A stretch of DNA of 64,000 nt from Hyalella azteca (taxonomy: Eukaryota; Arthropoda; Malacostraca; Amphipoda; Hyalellidae). A program made the position numbers and the translations under genes. Where the stretch lies: assembly GCF_000764305.2 (NCBI RefSeq), contig NW_025944066.1, forward strand, positions 186,001-250,000, written 5' to 3'. The stretch's first letter is position 1; each line of letters begins with the position of its first letter. The notes under the pieces are model-generated. The model worked only from the letters and a program-made list of their open reading frames with translations, ran no database searches and was not told the origin of the DNA. This document shows positions 46,840-61,000 of this stretch, piece after piece.

Positions 46840-49800
46840 AATGTCATACACTAGATAAGGATCCATTTAGCTATTGAACTGTTGGGTTTATGTTTGGTTC
46901 TTTTAATTTGTTGAATACATTTGTACACTAAATATAATTAGAAACTTTAATGATCCCACTTCGAAGATGAAGTAAAGATTGTGACACAAAGCACATCATT
47001 ATCAACGAGCTGATGTACGAGTAGAAAAGTCTTCATAAAGTTAATTCAAAATTTACGGAACACAAATGACAACCCGGACAGCTGAGATAATGACGAGAAC
47101 GAAATATTGAGAAAAACTGCACAATCTAGACATAAGGCTATATATAAACCTTCAACCAATATATCCGTCGTCGAGAGTAACGAATATGATGATTTATGCA
47201 TGTATGATTTACGCACTTCAAACATTAGGAGCACAGTACGGGCAAACTTTGGTGAAAAACAGACAACACAGAACTGGCAAGTGTGACATTGCCCACACGG
47301 TTATTAACTTTCTACAGAGCTCGCCGACTTTTGAAACTGCTAACCGAGAGACACAAGAAGTAATCAGTATGACTGTGGCTGACAGTTCGATAATTAAAGG
47401 ACTTTGAATAACAATTTGGTTTTAAATTTGGGACAAGACATGTCATACCGAAGATGTTTTAGAAGATGGTTTAGTTTGTGCGAGAGTTTCACTTAGAAAA
47501 CTAGAAGAAATTCGCCGTCTTAGGGAGATGTAGCTGTCCATTCCAATTAGAAATACCATTCCCTGCAGTATGTCAAGATATGTCACTGATTTCTTCAAGA
47601 ACTGATTTTTCGAATGTGTCATACTCCGACTACTCAGAAAAAGTCAGATTTGGAGCAGGGCATTAGAGAACTGCAGGATAAACTCATGTACACGCAGATT
47701 TATTTTTCTTCATTTTATGGATTATTTGTAGACATATATCTAATAGTAAAAATATGAGCATTTGGTTTAAAAATGATAAGAACAGCAAACAGCAAAGAAA
47801 ATCAGACCAGCAGAGTACAAAATGATGTTGTTGTACACTAATATATTAAGACAAGGGATGGCGTCCATATTTCGTCCGGAACGGTCGTCGTAGTGAAAGG
47901 AAGCGACTGCGGTGATCCAAGATCAGTCAAAACGCTCGAGACGACGAGACCATGACGGTGCTGCGCAAATACAAACGACGTAGATCAAAGACATTACGAT
48001 CCTGATGCATGATTGATGATGAGTGCGTCGGCGTCGTTGATAGCCGCTCACGGAAGGGCCCGGAGAAAGGTGGCATACGAGCGTCCTCATAAGGACCGTA
48101 TTATAGGCTCATAAAAAGGCAGTTGCAGTAATTCACAGGCTCAAATATTTGCCATTTCTGTTTCAAGATACAAGAATTTAAAACGAATCCATCTTAATGA
48201 ATAAAGTTGGAAGCATATTCATGAATTTCATTCGGTTCAATTGAAATGATTTTTTTTTGTGTCCTACAAGATTTTGAGGCCACGCCTATATCAAATCTGG
48301 AAACCGGTTATATGAATATTTAATCAAATTTTCAATTGAAAAACTAGTGAGCAGAAAAGTAGTGGAAGAAAATGAATGATATCTCAAAAGCTAGCCCACT
48401 AATATTTGACAGAAAATAAAATGTACGTTACCTCCCAAACGAAGCTATACATTACGTTAATTCGTTGCTAAAACAACGCGTGTATTTTAGGATATTTAAA
48501 GGATATTTACTATGAACTTACCCTAATTTATTATCAAAATAGCACATTTTGGCGGACTGCCTGACAAAACTGCACATAAAAAATGTCGACCAGAACTACT
48601 GGGAGAGCAAAGGGACATAAGGGTTACAAATACGGTCGGTCGTAAGAAAAGTTACTGTATTAGGTTAAAATAATAAAGAAAAATAATAAATAACAATTAA
48701 TTATGTAAGCAACATTTCGTTATACTATCATAGCGTACATCAATAACCGGAAGAGAATTTAAAAACCAATTTTCAGAGCAATATAACATCGATATTAATA
48801 TTTTTTGTCGGCAGTAATTTTTGAAACAAGATTTATTCTGATTAAGCGAGCCATCACCAATGATATCACTTCATATTCCAAACAATTTCATCGTTGCACG
48901 GTCACCAGTCTGAAAATTTAATGGTGGCGTTACACAGAAATGAAGCCAAGAAGTATAGAAAGAATTATCACATGGCGATCAAATATTTATTTTTGAGCAT
49001 GGCAAAAAAAGTTAGAAATTCCGTTTGATAGCTCAAAATCTAAACTTGGTTGTAAGCATCGTTAGAATCAAGGTTCATAATTGAAAAAGAAATTCATCAT
49101 ATTACAAGGACATTTTGTGGCATGATCTGTCAGCAGTGCAACATCGCTACGACGTACATAGATAGCCGTGTTCAGATTTTAACAGAACAACTATCATGAA
49201 CCAAATATTTCAGGAATAACTGAGTCCTGGAATTATTTAGTCAGTCCTCTAATCTCACAACAACAGAAAATGGATAGTGAGCTTTCTAGTTGTGGGTGTA
49301 AACAACGTGAGGTTTCTGATGAAACAAGAACTGAAATTGAGACAAATTCCACCAATATGCTATGGCCATATAACTTCTAGCTGTTAATGCCTTACAATTC
49401 ATTGATTAACAATGTTTGTCTGAAATTAAGTATAACCTTTTATTTTATGTCCAAATGATATATTCATGAGAAACCGTATAACTTAAAGTACTCAATAAAT
49501 AGGTAACTCATTGTAAAGTATTAAAAAATTATTTAAAAGTGACGTTCCCAAAAATACTTGAACAATATTTGTGGCGAATTTTTAAAAATTTCGTACTTTA
49601 CAAAATCAATCCATCCTCATGTGACACAAAAGATGGCAAAATTGGATTGACGACTAAACTGAAGAAAAACTACTTGAATTAGAATTGTCCTTAGGGAACA
49701 CATTGTTGCAGTTGGTAAAAATTTGTAAAAACTGTCATAATTCAGCGGTGCAGGAATTCATCAAAAACAGTTGTGACGCAGACAAAGTTACACGACCTGT

Positions 49801-51026
49801 TCTAATTTAAAAACAACGTGAATAATGCCTAGCTAAATTTGCTGCTTGTGAGTCAATCGTCTTGTCGTTTCATCTAATAATCAAGAGTTAATTAATGAAC
49901 TGGATGAATTAGGAGAAATGCTCTTATGAGAATTATGATGGGAAATACTTGAACCGTAAATAAAAGTTGTTTTGGCTAACTTAACTTTTTAAAGATTTCA
50001 AATAATTCACTTAATTACAGAAAAATACAAGGATCACCTGAAACACAACGTTCAATATAAGTTAGTAGATTAATATAACAGCGCCGAAAGCTATTAAGGA
50101 ATTAGCGCACATTTATTGACCATCTGGCAGCTTTGACAATGGATGCAACTGGCATTAATGAGTGTCTATCTATTATCGCATCTATTCGAGCTGTGAAGAC
50201 AATACACTAATGAATGCGCCTTATTCAGTAAACACAAAGTAAAAACCATTTCAAAATAAAATTAATTAAATTTGTGACAATGTCAGCGGGTGGAATAAAT
50301 ATGTTTTGCCACGGCAACTTGGGAGATTTTTTTTACAAGTTATATAATTAGAGTTCATTCGAACTTATCGAGCTTTAACCATACCGTTGTTAAGTAATGA
50401 TATAAATTTATTCATAGTTCATAGTAACAATTTTTCCGTTTTCATTTAGAGCTTTCCATCCTGTATAGGTTATGCAAACATCCCGGATTCATTCATTCAT
50501 GTTTTAGTTACGAGCTGGCAAGGATTGCTGCACGGCACAACGCAATTGTACAGACATATTTTACCAAATATATTGTGAATTATCACTGTTTTATCTGAAC
50601 TGAAACCTTTTCCGGACCGCGTCGAGTTACAGTGATAAATAAGTAGCCCCCTATCACAGTTAGCCTCACATTTGACACTTAACAAATTTCAAAAATTGGT
50701 AGTAAAAGAATCGTGATCCCTGGACACAAGTCATTCGAAAGTGCAAGCGGTATGCAAGAACGTACCGTATGCGAACATTTTCGTTTTCTCCAAAAATCAT
50801 TAGTCCTGCCACGCTTTCACGTACGGCCCAAAACAGCTGAATGTTACGAACAATTGCCATGCACATGCAACCGAACAAGTTGGGAAGAATTTTGCATAAG
50901 AATAATGAAGTTAATGAATGGCATGGGCCGGTGCAAGCTTTGGGAACGAACAGACATCTACAGACGGTGGTCAAACGTGGACATCGTTCGTAACGGACCG
51001 AGGGCAACATATGTAACAGCGACGAC
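46840..51026. other. Intergenic, no gene recognised
   Basis: Isolated TATA-like strings occur (ctatatataaacc at about 47130) without a recognisable gene. A GC-richer patch at 47870-48080 has no long frame. The region is otherwise AT-rich. Confidence 0.5.
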
Positions 51027-53086
51027 ATGAAGTTATTACCGCACTCATTCGTGCTCTGGTCTATGGCCGCGCTTAGTGTAAGTTATTTATATTATTAACT
51101 GATTTTATTTGCCTGAAAATTCATCGAATTTTGTGTGAACTGAAATCCACTTGAACTTAGTGCAAGAGCTTTAAATATTAAATTGTATTCTATAATAGTA
51201 AATGCCATATTAGAACAGCAATTCTAGATATGTTAAAACTGATCAAATAAATTATACAGAGGTACATGGTGATATTGTGGACTTGAAAATAATTCAGTTA
51301 GTGCTAGATGATAGTTAAACACAATCTTAATCCGATGAAATAAACTTGTTTTTTCGGGCAGGTTCTTCTGTGTCATCCAGGCAACACGGCACTTGCAAGT
51401 AAAGTCGAAGATGGTGAAAATGCCAACATTACAGAAGAAGATATTAACTTAGAATCCCTATTCGAAAACATATTATTGGAACAATATCCAGATGACTACG
51501 TGGTTCTCACTCCTGTGGTTAACAGGCATGCTGAACAAACGACGTCCGCCCCAACGACTTCCGCGCCTAATATTGAAGAGCCATATTTCATCAATGAATT
51601 GACAATGCATGAAATAACTAATAGATCCAACCAAGTGTCAAGTGATGATTATCGGGATAAGGAAGTTTCGACTACAGTATTCGTGAAACTTACTGAAAAC
51701 GTACCACCGATGGAGCTAACAGAAAGTGAAATTGCACTCACTACAGGAATATCAACGGAAGCAACCAATAATGGTGAGACTAAGATAATTAAGGAACAGG
51801 GAGAGTATACGAAGAAATCAACATCACCGTCCGAATTTCAAAAGCCGACAACAATAGCTCACTCGCAAATTGATATTCACCCGACCAGCTTGGTACATCC
51901 TAACTTTGCCATACAGGTCAGCGAAAACGGGTCAAAGACGCAAGTAAGTGTGGTAAAAGTGAACTTAGTGAAGCCCGTTTTTAATACCGGTACTGTTAAT
52001 GACGGCAAAATTATCACATCGCTACCCAGCCTTAAAATGACAAGTCCACTGAAAATCCGAGATATCACAGCCAGCAAAACGACATCAGAGCCGTCAACCA
52101 CTAAAATAGTCATGAATAAAGAATCTCTCGGCACTACATTCAACGTCAGAACTCATAGTTCCCAACTACGTAAAAAACAACCATCGAAGTCAAGTCAGGC
52201 CTCAGTGAAATGGACTAATACCGTGCGATTTCATCCCACTCAACCATACCAACAACCGCAATTTGTTTACACGCAACCGACACCAAGAAGAACGAAGATG
52301 TCAACAAGTGAATATCGTATTGCGACGAGACCAAAGTTGTCAGAAACATCAACAACCACTAAAGTTCCACGACCAACTCAGCCTCAGGTTCCGAAACTTT
52401 TGGTGACAGAAGAAGATGGATTTTACACGAGCACGTTGCGAGTAGGTACCAATAAACGAATACGTAGCAACTATCATGCTAAACCTTACTTTGAACTATC
52501 AAAGATGAAACACACTCAAGCTGAAAACGACAAACCTGAGAGATCAAGACCTAACACAAGCACCTCAGACGATTTACAGACTTACGAGCCCACTACCCAA
52601 GCATCAATAAGCGAAGGATACAATGAGACTACAACAGAAATATTGTTAGATTTTCAGACAGAAATGGAGCAACATCACCGCATACCAGCGAAGAACGAAG
52701 TCCCATCCACACCTAACTTGCTACCTCATCCGACACCGACACCCAGGCCAGCACCAGAGCGGGGACAGAACTCAATAAAATCTACTACACCTTCCTTTAT
52801 TCCCAGTCATCATCAGTTATTTCATCAATCGACAAAATCAGCACCCAAATTCGTCAACAACATTTTTACAGGAAGATTGTCTTACAGTCATCCTACAGTA
52901 ATGGATAACGTAAAAGCAACAGAACCGACCGAATTCTACCATCCTACAAGCAGAGAAACTTTCCCTCAAACTCCACGCACAGTTACTCCGAAAATAACTA
53001 AAATGAAAAAGGGTTCACATGAGAGATTGAAAAATTACGCAACCAGTTACGTGATACCGAATAACACCCTGCGTAAATTTTTATGA
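51027..53086 (+). CDS. Secreted Thr/Ser/Pro-rich protein of unknown family
   Basis: Two exons, 51027-51077 and 51362-53086, joined in phase 0 (CTTAGT/gtaagt, cgggcag/GTTCTT); 591 residues. The N-terminus is a signal peptide across the junction (MKLLPHSFVLWSMAALS, then VLLCHPGNTALA). The mature part starts acidic (EDGENANITEEDINLE). About 400 residues of Thr/Ser/Pro-rich low-complexity sequence follow, with several N-glycosylation sequons (NIT, NRS, NGS), TPTPRPAP-like runs and rising Lys/Arg content. I see no Cys after the signal peptide and no known domain. This suits an extended O-glycosylated extracellular or cuticular protein, but function is unknown. A gt near 53072 (CCCTGCgtaaat) could be a donor, so a further exon is possible. 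No TATA box was seen upstream. Confidence 0.75.
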
Positions 53087-56000
53087 AAGCATTTTACGAA
53101 GGCAACATTGTTTAATATTCACGATCAACTCTAAATATGGCAAGGTAATTAGCAGCACAATTGGAAAGGAAATTCTCATCGAACAGTATAAAAAATTCAA
53201 ACGCGTTAAAAGACTAATTTTCCATGTGGGTGCACACAATAGGCAGTGTGCAGATCATTTTTCCGGTACCGAGCGAAAGGTCGAACTTCCGAAAGTGTTG
53301 ATGGATGATGAAATCCCATATACGCACGCATCGGAGCGCGACAGCTAGTGAGAGTGGAGCAGGCAAGTTGTGGAGGACTATCTGCTTGTAATTTAAGATC
53401 CGAGACTGCTTGGCGCTGACAGATAACGATTCCCGCGTCGTTTGTGTTGACAACTAGTAATTCACCGATCAGGAAATTATAAATGTCTACATAAAATATG
53501 CTCGCATAAAATCAATGTTGAAAGTAACATCACTATATCACTCAGATGACGGCGAAACTTGGTGTGTTATTTATTCATTACAATCACGAGTGTGAGAGTG
53601 AATACAATATCATTTGGGGCAAAAAATTAAGTTGAACGGCTAAAAAGGCAACTAATGTCGTAAAAGATCGGGACAGCTTTAGAAAGATAAGGACGGTTTC
53701 TAGAAAATGAAAATTATTTATAACGCACGAGGCAAATCATATTCACCACTTCCTGCATGGTAGTCAACGAGAAATTTACGAAGCAAATTATATAAACTAC
53801 TCAGATGAAGTAATCACTGACTGTTCACTTTGATTACTCATTCCTAATTCGAGCTTAGCATCCAATAGAATACACTGAATAATGTACTTTTAAATTTAAG
53901 GCTCGGAATTCTTTTGATCACTAAACATTTTTAGAGCAAAAAATTATTGCGATCACTAAACATTTGCTGATCAAACAGAGGTGAGAGAGGGGAAAGACTA
54001 TATTCGTACTTACCCTTTCGACCGCAACACAGGATAGACAATGTCGCTCACTCACCTGTAGAGAAACAAACAGGCTTGAAAGAACTTTTACATATCATCA
54101 TAAGTGATTCCAGATAATAAAAATTAATAATTACGAAATTCCACTGATATTTCGCGTGAATTTCATATAAATTTAATAAGTACTCAATCGAGAAACAAAG
54201 AGACTCGAAAGAACACAAGGTAAGTAATATTGGAAGATTAAAAATAATAATACACAAGCAATTATTGCACTGCTACGTTGCGCTAGATTTTTTTCATGGA
54301 GATTAAATTAATGACAATTAGTAAACACGGGTCTAGTTCTCTTTTTTCACTCAGTCCCGCAACTCGTTTCGAAATTTCTGGTTGAAACGAGCAAGCTGGT
54401 TGGGGGTTAAGAATGGGCGACATGCCGATCAGAACTGAGGCCTGATCAGAACTGACATCTTATCATTATATACCATATTCTATTATCTTAAAAGAGAAAT
54501 AATTACAAAAAGCTACAAGCGACATCCAGTTCAAAACGATCAAAACCAGATTAACAATACCTACATCCAGAAACGATCAAAACCTAGATTGAACCTTTCA
54601 CCACCTCGGACAATGCCTCCGTAATTGCATGGAAGAATCTTCGGAAAATTGAAACACTCTCTCCCATAAGATCGCCGACTTTCGCGCGGACCAGCGGTCG
54701 TGATGCAGAGGATGAAGCAACGATTCCATCTTTTTTGCAACTTCACGGCTAATATAATGATAAAATAAGGTATATATCTGCTATCGTGAGTCTCGCTTCA
54801 TGAAACTGAAATTCTCAAAATACACGATTAATCTGACCACGCCTGTACTATTTTCCTTGCCTTAATGCATCATGTACAATGTCGGGATAACGTCGATCAA
54901 ATAAACTTTGTGACTAACTCACACAATTATTCATCCAAAACACGTAAAAAAATTGAAACATTCAAGTAATTGAATTAACTTCGATAGAACGTTTGCGTTT
55001 CACATAAACCTTGCGACGAAACCGACGAAAAAAACATCCACCCTGCAGTATATAACCACAGTAGTATATTAAATTGATATATAAACTGATAATATATTTT
55101 AAATACGGCAGTAAGTTTGAGTAGAATGATCTATACAGTCATACTTTTTACAGCATCATATTACAAAAATACGAGGCACGGTAAAAAACTAACCATTGAC
55201 CGAATAGGATCGATCAGCAATATTCATTGAAGAGAAAGTTGGCGGTCGACTGTACAAGCCGTGAAACTATGCTTTGTTGCAATTACATTAATTAGCGGAA
55301 GTTCGTCGGTGTTGACAGAACAACTAAATAGTTTTGTAAGTTTACGAGCTACAATAACATAACGCAAGCTAAAGTAGTAAACTCGCGCGACAATAATTCG
55401 GAGACTTCAACACGAACGAGCTCGTTTCAACCGAGATTTAGTACCGTGCTCTATATATAAAGTTGTCAATTAAGTTACTTCATACTGCGTCTCTCTAACA
55501 GTGACACTAAAAATATAATACAGTTGGTGCATTATTTGAGTTCGATATACACACATAATGCTACAATGGTTTGAAAAGTTATATCTTACATAACCTGAAT
55601 TATTATGATATAACATATCATCCATAAGATCATTTTTAGACAAAATATCAGTCTAATCATGCAAGTGGTATGAGAAAAAAATTAACTTCGTATAAAAACC
55701 AACTTTTTTAAAAAGTATTGTAATAAGGGAGTTTGGCTCTCTATAGGTCTTATTTTCTAACATGGAAAAGATTTGGCCGTAAGACAAGAAACTGGACTCA
55801 ATTAAAGAGCTATACTCCAGAACTTTCGGACGCAATAAGCGAGAGAGAAGCAAAGCGCCGCAGAGCCGATACAACAGTTGGCAGCTAAGAGAATCGAGAA
55901 GAGAAAAGACGAGTAAGTAACCCGAGGCACGACCATGTGCGACAAATCATCTTCTAACACCAACAGGCGGCATCAGCACGCGAACACATCTAACTTTCTG

Positions 56001-56631
56001 TCCCTACACAGTCAATATAATCTAGACTGCGATACCGTACATCGTTGCGTGGCTAACGTGGAGAAATCCACTCGTCACAGAAGTGTTTATCGCAGAGCAT
56101 CAAAACAACGACAATCTCACCGCGAAACACGATTCTTGCAAACGACGAACATTAAAGTCAGTACGATTAGTATGTCATATTATAAAAATTACGCTGCAAC
56201 TATCTCGATTTCATAAACTTAGTAAAATGGTAAGTAGCTTTACAGAATAAATGGAGCAAAAGAGGCGAAAAAGTGGATGTTTACCTAGCATAAAAATTAT
56301 CATTAATGAATTCAAATGAATTTTGACAATATTTTATACAGACAATACAAGTGAAACGCGATAAAATGACACAAATATTCTGAATAAAGAAATCTCAGAA
56401 TACTGAACACAAAAAAAAATTCTCATACCTAAGTGAAGCGGCGTCACTTAATGCAAACACCCCATTGAACGAGAGAGCTCTATAAATTACATACAAAAGC
56501 AAGACTCGAGAATTAGGGCATACCAAGGGAGGAAGAGATGTGAAGAAAGAAACATTAGTGCGGGGAAAAGTTTCTGTTTCCTAGCCAGCGTCGCGGTTGC
56601 CGGCCAAAGAAGGAGTAGGAAAAGCAGAAGC
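53087..56631. other. Intergenic, no gene recognised
   Basis: A degenerate ~130-bp repeat lies at 54058-54225 (gagaaacaaa.ag.ctcgaaagaac). A ctatatataaag string at about 55450 lacks an associated gene. Short frames (for example 55935-56216) are not assignable. Confidence 0.5.
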
Positions 56632-56666
56632 TATATAAGCATCTGACAACATCCAGAGTCACGGCA
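56632..56666 (+). promoter_or_regulatory. TATA box and initiator of cuticle gene 7
   Basis: TATATAA at 56632-56638; TCACG with its A at 56661 (CAGTT at 56665 is an alternative). The ATG follows at 56719. Confidence 0.75.
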
Positions 56667-56718
56667 GTTCCTTACTGTGCTTCATCAAGTGAAGAGCTCC
56701 TCGCAACAACAGATCATC

Positions 56719-58045
56719 ATGATTAAGGTAAATACCACACTAAAATGAAGAGTAATTATTGACTATGAATAAAAGTGATTCCTGTAAATTGTGCATTCTT
56801 ATTTCAGACAAGTATTATCCCAATTTTTTCTCAACTGATTAATATCATCAAGATTATCTTTGAAACTTTATGAGGAAAAAAACATCACATCATATTATTT
56901 AGCGACATCATTAGTTTTTATAAGCGTAATTAATTACTGGTCTTTGTAAAGGTAATTGTTTGGATGTCAGCGGTGCTGGTAGTAGTGCCAGCGCTGCCAG
57001 TTGCGGACGAGCGTCCTCATCAGTTCGAGCCTCAGCAGCCACTCTACGACCAAGAGCCTGAATTCAAAGCGCATCCTAGCCCATACAAAGAGGTAAACAT
57101 CCCAGACACATGAATTGAAACGTAAAAACAATTTTGCAATTAATTATTCTACCAAAATAAAATTAAAATTCGGAATGAACTGCAGACAGAAATGAAAAAC
57201 GTTAACTGGTGAATGAGAGGTTGCGATAAGTTTACAGTAAATTTACGAGTAGATGGGAAAACCCTGAAAGGCGAAAATTTTGAGTGCAAGTTTTTAGTTT
57301 GATACAATTCTTGAACAAAAGTACTCCGATAGCTTGTAAGAAAGAGGATGAACAGAGCAGGTGACATAGATGCCATGCAACAGTACATAATGGGACTGCA
57401 CTTTTCCACAGAGGCTTCCTGGTTCTGAAATTGTTGTATGGATTAATGAAACTAATTTATCATTAATGCATCCAGCTTGCTCGAAATTCCAGGACCAAAC
57501 TAATCCCGTTCAATTATTTACTAAAATCAATTCACGCTTCTAATGTATCAACGTTTCAGGAGCCCCCCAAACCGTACGCATTCGACTACGGAGTTCGCGA
57601 CGATTATTCCGGCGCCAACTACGGACACTCGGAGACGTCCAACGGCAACTCCGTCGAAGGCTCATACCAGGTCGCCTTGCCCGACGGTCGCATCCAGATC
57701 GTCAAGTACGTGGCAGACCACAAAAACGGCTTCCAGGCGCAAGTAGAGTACGAGGGAGAGGCAAGATACCCTGAACATAAACCCCAAGAAAAGCCTTTAT
57801 ATGAACCCCAACCTCACAAGCAGCCTTCCTATGAACCAGAGCCATACCAGCCACCCCAACCACAATACAAGCCACCTCAACCACAATACAAGCCACCTCA
57901 ACCACAATATCACCCACCGCCGCATAAGAAGCAATCTTTCAAGCAAGTCCCACAGTACCACTCAAGCGAGCCAGAACCTAGTTACCAGGAGGCCCCTGAG
58001 GACTTGCCCATCTATCACCCTGACGTTGGACCAGAATTCAAGTAA
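56719..58045 (+). CDS. RR-type cuticle protein, longest member, fused domain exon (cuticle gene 7)
   Basis: 211 residues. Exons: 56719-56727 (Met-Ile-Lys), 56952-57092 and 57560-58045, phase 0. The signal peptide is MIK plus VIVWMSAVLVVVPALPVA, followed by an acidic Pro/Gln/Glu spacer. The RR domain (EPPKPYAFDYGVRDDYSGAN, GHSETSNGNSVEGSY, LPDGRIQIVKYVADHKNGFQ) is uninterrupted: the intron that splits it after ..QT/QI in the other six genes is absent. The tail is long, with three to four PPQPQYK units (about 57850-57915), then HHPPHKKQ-like and acidic PEDLPIYHPD sequence. It does not end in the SYH shared by several neighbours. AATAAA is at 58394-58399. Confidence 0.92.
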
Positions 58046-61000
58046 ATACATAACCTGAGGCCACAAGTCGAGAACGCTGCTGATAATTTAAGCTTCGACA
58101 GAGAATAACTGTCAAAATCGACCTGAGTCACAGAAACTTTAATCAATTCGAAGCAACATTGACGGGACTTCGGAAATCAAGACACTACATCAGGTTGAAG
58201 AAATAAGAAGCTGTTTTTAATGGATTACAATTAATACATATACTACACGCTATTTATTTGTTAGACAAACAACACTGTTTTAGACGCTTAGGTTTATATT
58301 GCAATTGTTTGACTATTTTTCTTTGTTGACTATTTAATATAAATTGCAATCAGGCATTGAATTTTGACTGCCTAGTCATAAAAACGATGAAAAAATAAAA
58401 AACGTCTTATGTCTTATAATTCTTCGTTTCCGTACTCCTCGAACAAGCCTCCAAACATAGAAGATAGAACCCATGAAATAATAAGGAATTTACTCTTCAC
58501 TCGAAACCTTTGGCATGTCATAGGTCGATATCAAGCAGGTCGATATAAAATAATTTCTACATTTCAGCACACATATCTTCAATCTATAGATTTTAGCTCT
58601 GAATCAAAGAACGATATAAAATTATCTGGAAAACAATTTAATGTAAGAAATACGAAAATTTTACAGTTGGTGAAACAGATAAACATTAAATGAAATTAAT
58701 TGTTACAATTTGATAGGAAATTTGTTAGGAAATATATTATTCCTAATTTCTAATAAGTATGCGATTGAGCATGAGAATGAGTTTCTATGTTGTTCTCATG
58801 TATATAAAAAACATTTTTCCAGTGCAGCTGAGAAAGAGTTTTCAACCATCTTCTTTTCAATTGCTTTACAAAAATTATATTCTTCAATGCAAGTGAATTT
58901 GAGTGAGCAGAAATCGCACAGGTTTCCGTCTCAAGGCATCAGAAAACTACCAGCAGGAAAAATTACTACATATCACAAACGCTTAAGCATAAAAGTCTGA
59001 GAGATGAATTTAAAATTTATAGGAAAGAAGAATTAAGGAAGACAAATATTTAAATAAACAAAATTCAAAAGCAATAGTAAAAAAGCGATAGAGTTTAAAC
59101 TGCATTTTCCAACAAAAATGAAAATACAAAGAATGTAATAATACGCCTCGGAACGTTTATGTTAACATTTTCCTAAAAATCACGAACACAAACCTAAATA
59201 TTTTCAACTCATTCGGTACGAGTTGAAAAATATGCTAAATTCTGACAAGCTAGCGAGCCGCCAAAGTAAGGAGAGCTGGGTTCATAACCACTGCATTGGT
59301 TGCATAAGAACGCGACTCTCCGAATAAGGGGCGCGTGCAGTACAATGCACGGGAACAGCGTCAAAACAAATACGACAAAGCGTATCATTACGCGCACTGC
59401 GGTGTGACATGGCCTTATGCGGTTGAAAGTGTCTGCACAGAATGTGGGGAGTGCAAGTACCGTAGATTATGTGCATAACAAACCTATTTATGTTGGCGTT
59501 GTAGCATATCCTAACGCATTGTAAAGTTTTTACCATGATGTGAGGAGTGCAACAAAATAGATTATTTTTATTACTGACAGTATATAGTAGATGCTACATG
59601 ATGTAAAAGAGTATACTAATAATGAATGCGGCATCTTTGATATTTCTTGCTAATTCAATAATGAAACAAGCTCATACTATGTAAATTAAATGTAGCATAT
59701 TTTAGATGAAACTCCTTCAAAAAACTAATCATTTTAATAACTATAATCACTCGATCACGAAACACCAAACTCATTAAGACAAACTACATTTTTTGCTATG
59801 AACAAAAAAAGAACGATAGTGAAAATGAGATAATTATAATTGTTACAATTATCGGCAAAGCAATACTGTGCAGCTGAAAGCGTTACTGATTTTAAATCAA
59901 GTTACTGACTAGGAAAACTCAAAACAAATATTGTTCTTGAAACGAAGCGCAGAGTTAAGCGCATTTCATCCAAATCTTGCAAGAGCGCAGTGCTCGCGAC
60001 ACCTCATAAACTGTACAGATAAAACATATCGGCCGTCGATCTGATGCTTGAAGCATCGACATCGGACGATGTTTACGAAGGAAGGGTGACCATATTTTGC
60101 AAAGTGTCGACAGATTTTGGGAGGTTAGAAGACGAGACGCAAACGACCATCAGGTTAAGGTTGTTCACCACACCCAAATGTGCGGTCACGAGCAGCGCGC
60201 TCGCATGCAACCGTTAACAATCAACAAGAAAATTCAAGCGAGAGTCGATTATGAATTGATCAAAGTTTGGTTGACCTCGAATGCTTTAAATAGAACAATG
60301 AAAGTTCAAGGGAATGTTCTGGGATAAATCACATACAATGTGACTAAAAAAAATTTAAAGAATATTTAGATAGATACATTGCGATGCAAGCTGATTAATT
60401 TTACCCAATTGGGAGATTACATGTACATTTTTTAAACACACAGACGCGCAAGCAGGAAAGGATTCTTCCATATCATCAGAATGAATTTTTCTTCACTTAC
60501 TTTCAAAGCTAATCTTTCAGACGCGTGTGCACTCGTACACGAGACAAAATTATTCAAATATTATTCTACGACGATAATATTCTCAATAGTTCAAGCATGA
60601 CGAAAATAAAAGAACGTAATATTGAAGGTTGTCAACAATTTTGAACGACAATTAAAAGTGAACAAGTTATAGCCCCAGACCTCGGGTTCAATGAAGAGGA
60701 AAAATGTTTGTTTGAGGTCACACAAAATCGCAAGCAATGCAGTGAAGTGCACCCATTGAGCGAAATGGAACTCTCACGAGCACATTTCCGACGTCTTACT
60801 GACATGCAACATGATCGTGAAAGGCAGGCTATGATCATCAACCGTCACAAATATATTCTCCGGACCGAAAACGATTAACCTTGAACAGCTCGTCAAAAAT
60901 TACGCAGTGATGTTTTTATCGGATAATTTTAACAGAGATGGTCTGATATCACCACTGTTATTTTGACATGGGTGATCCGTTCATTGGTAATGCGCTGGCC

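Noticed and set aside
50666..51030. Overlapping frames of 105 (plus) and 120 (minus) residues just upstream of the Thr/Ser-rich gene
   Set aside because: No domain, promoter or splice support; composition looks random, and both end at or near the start of the real gene.
55935..56216. 93-residue frame with a reasonable start context
   Set aside because: No recognisable family and no clear promoter or poly(A) signal; kept as unassigned.
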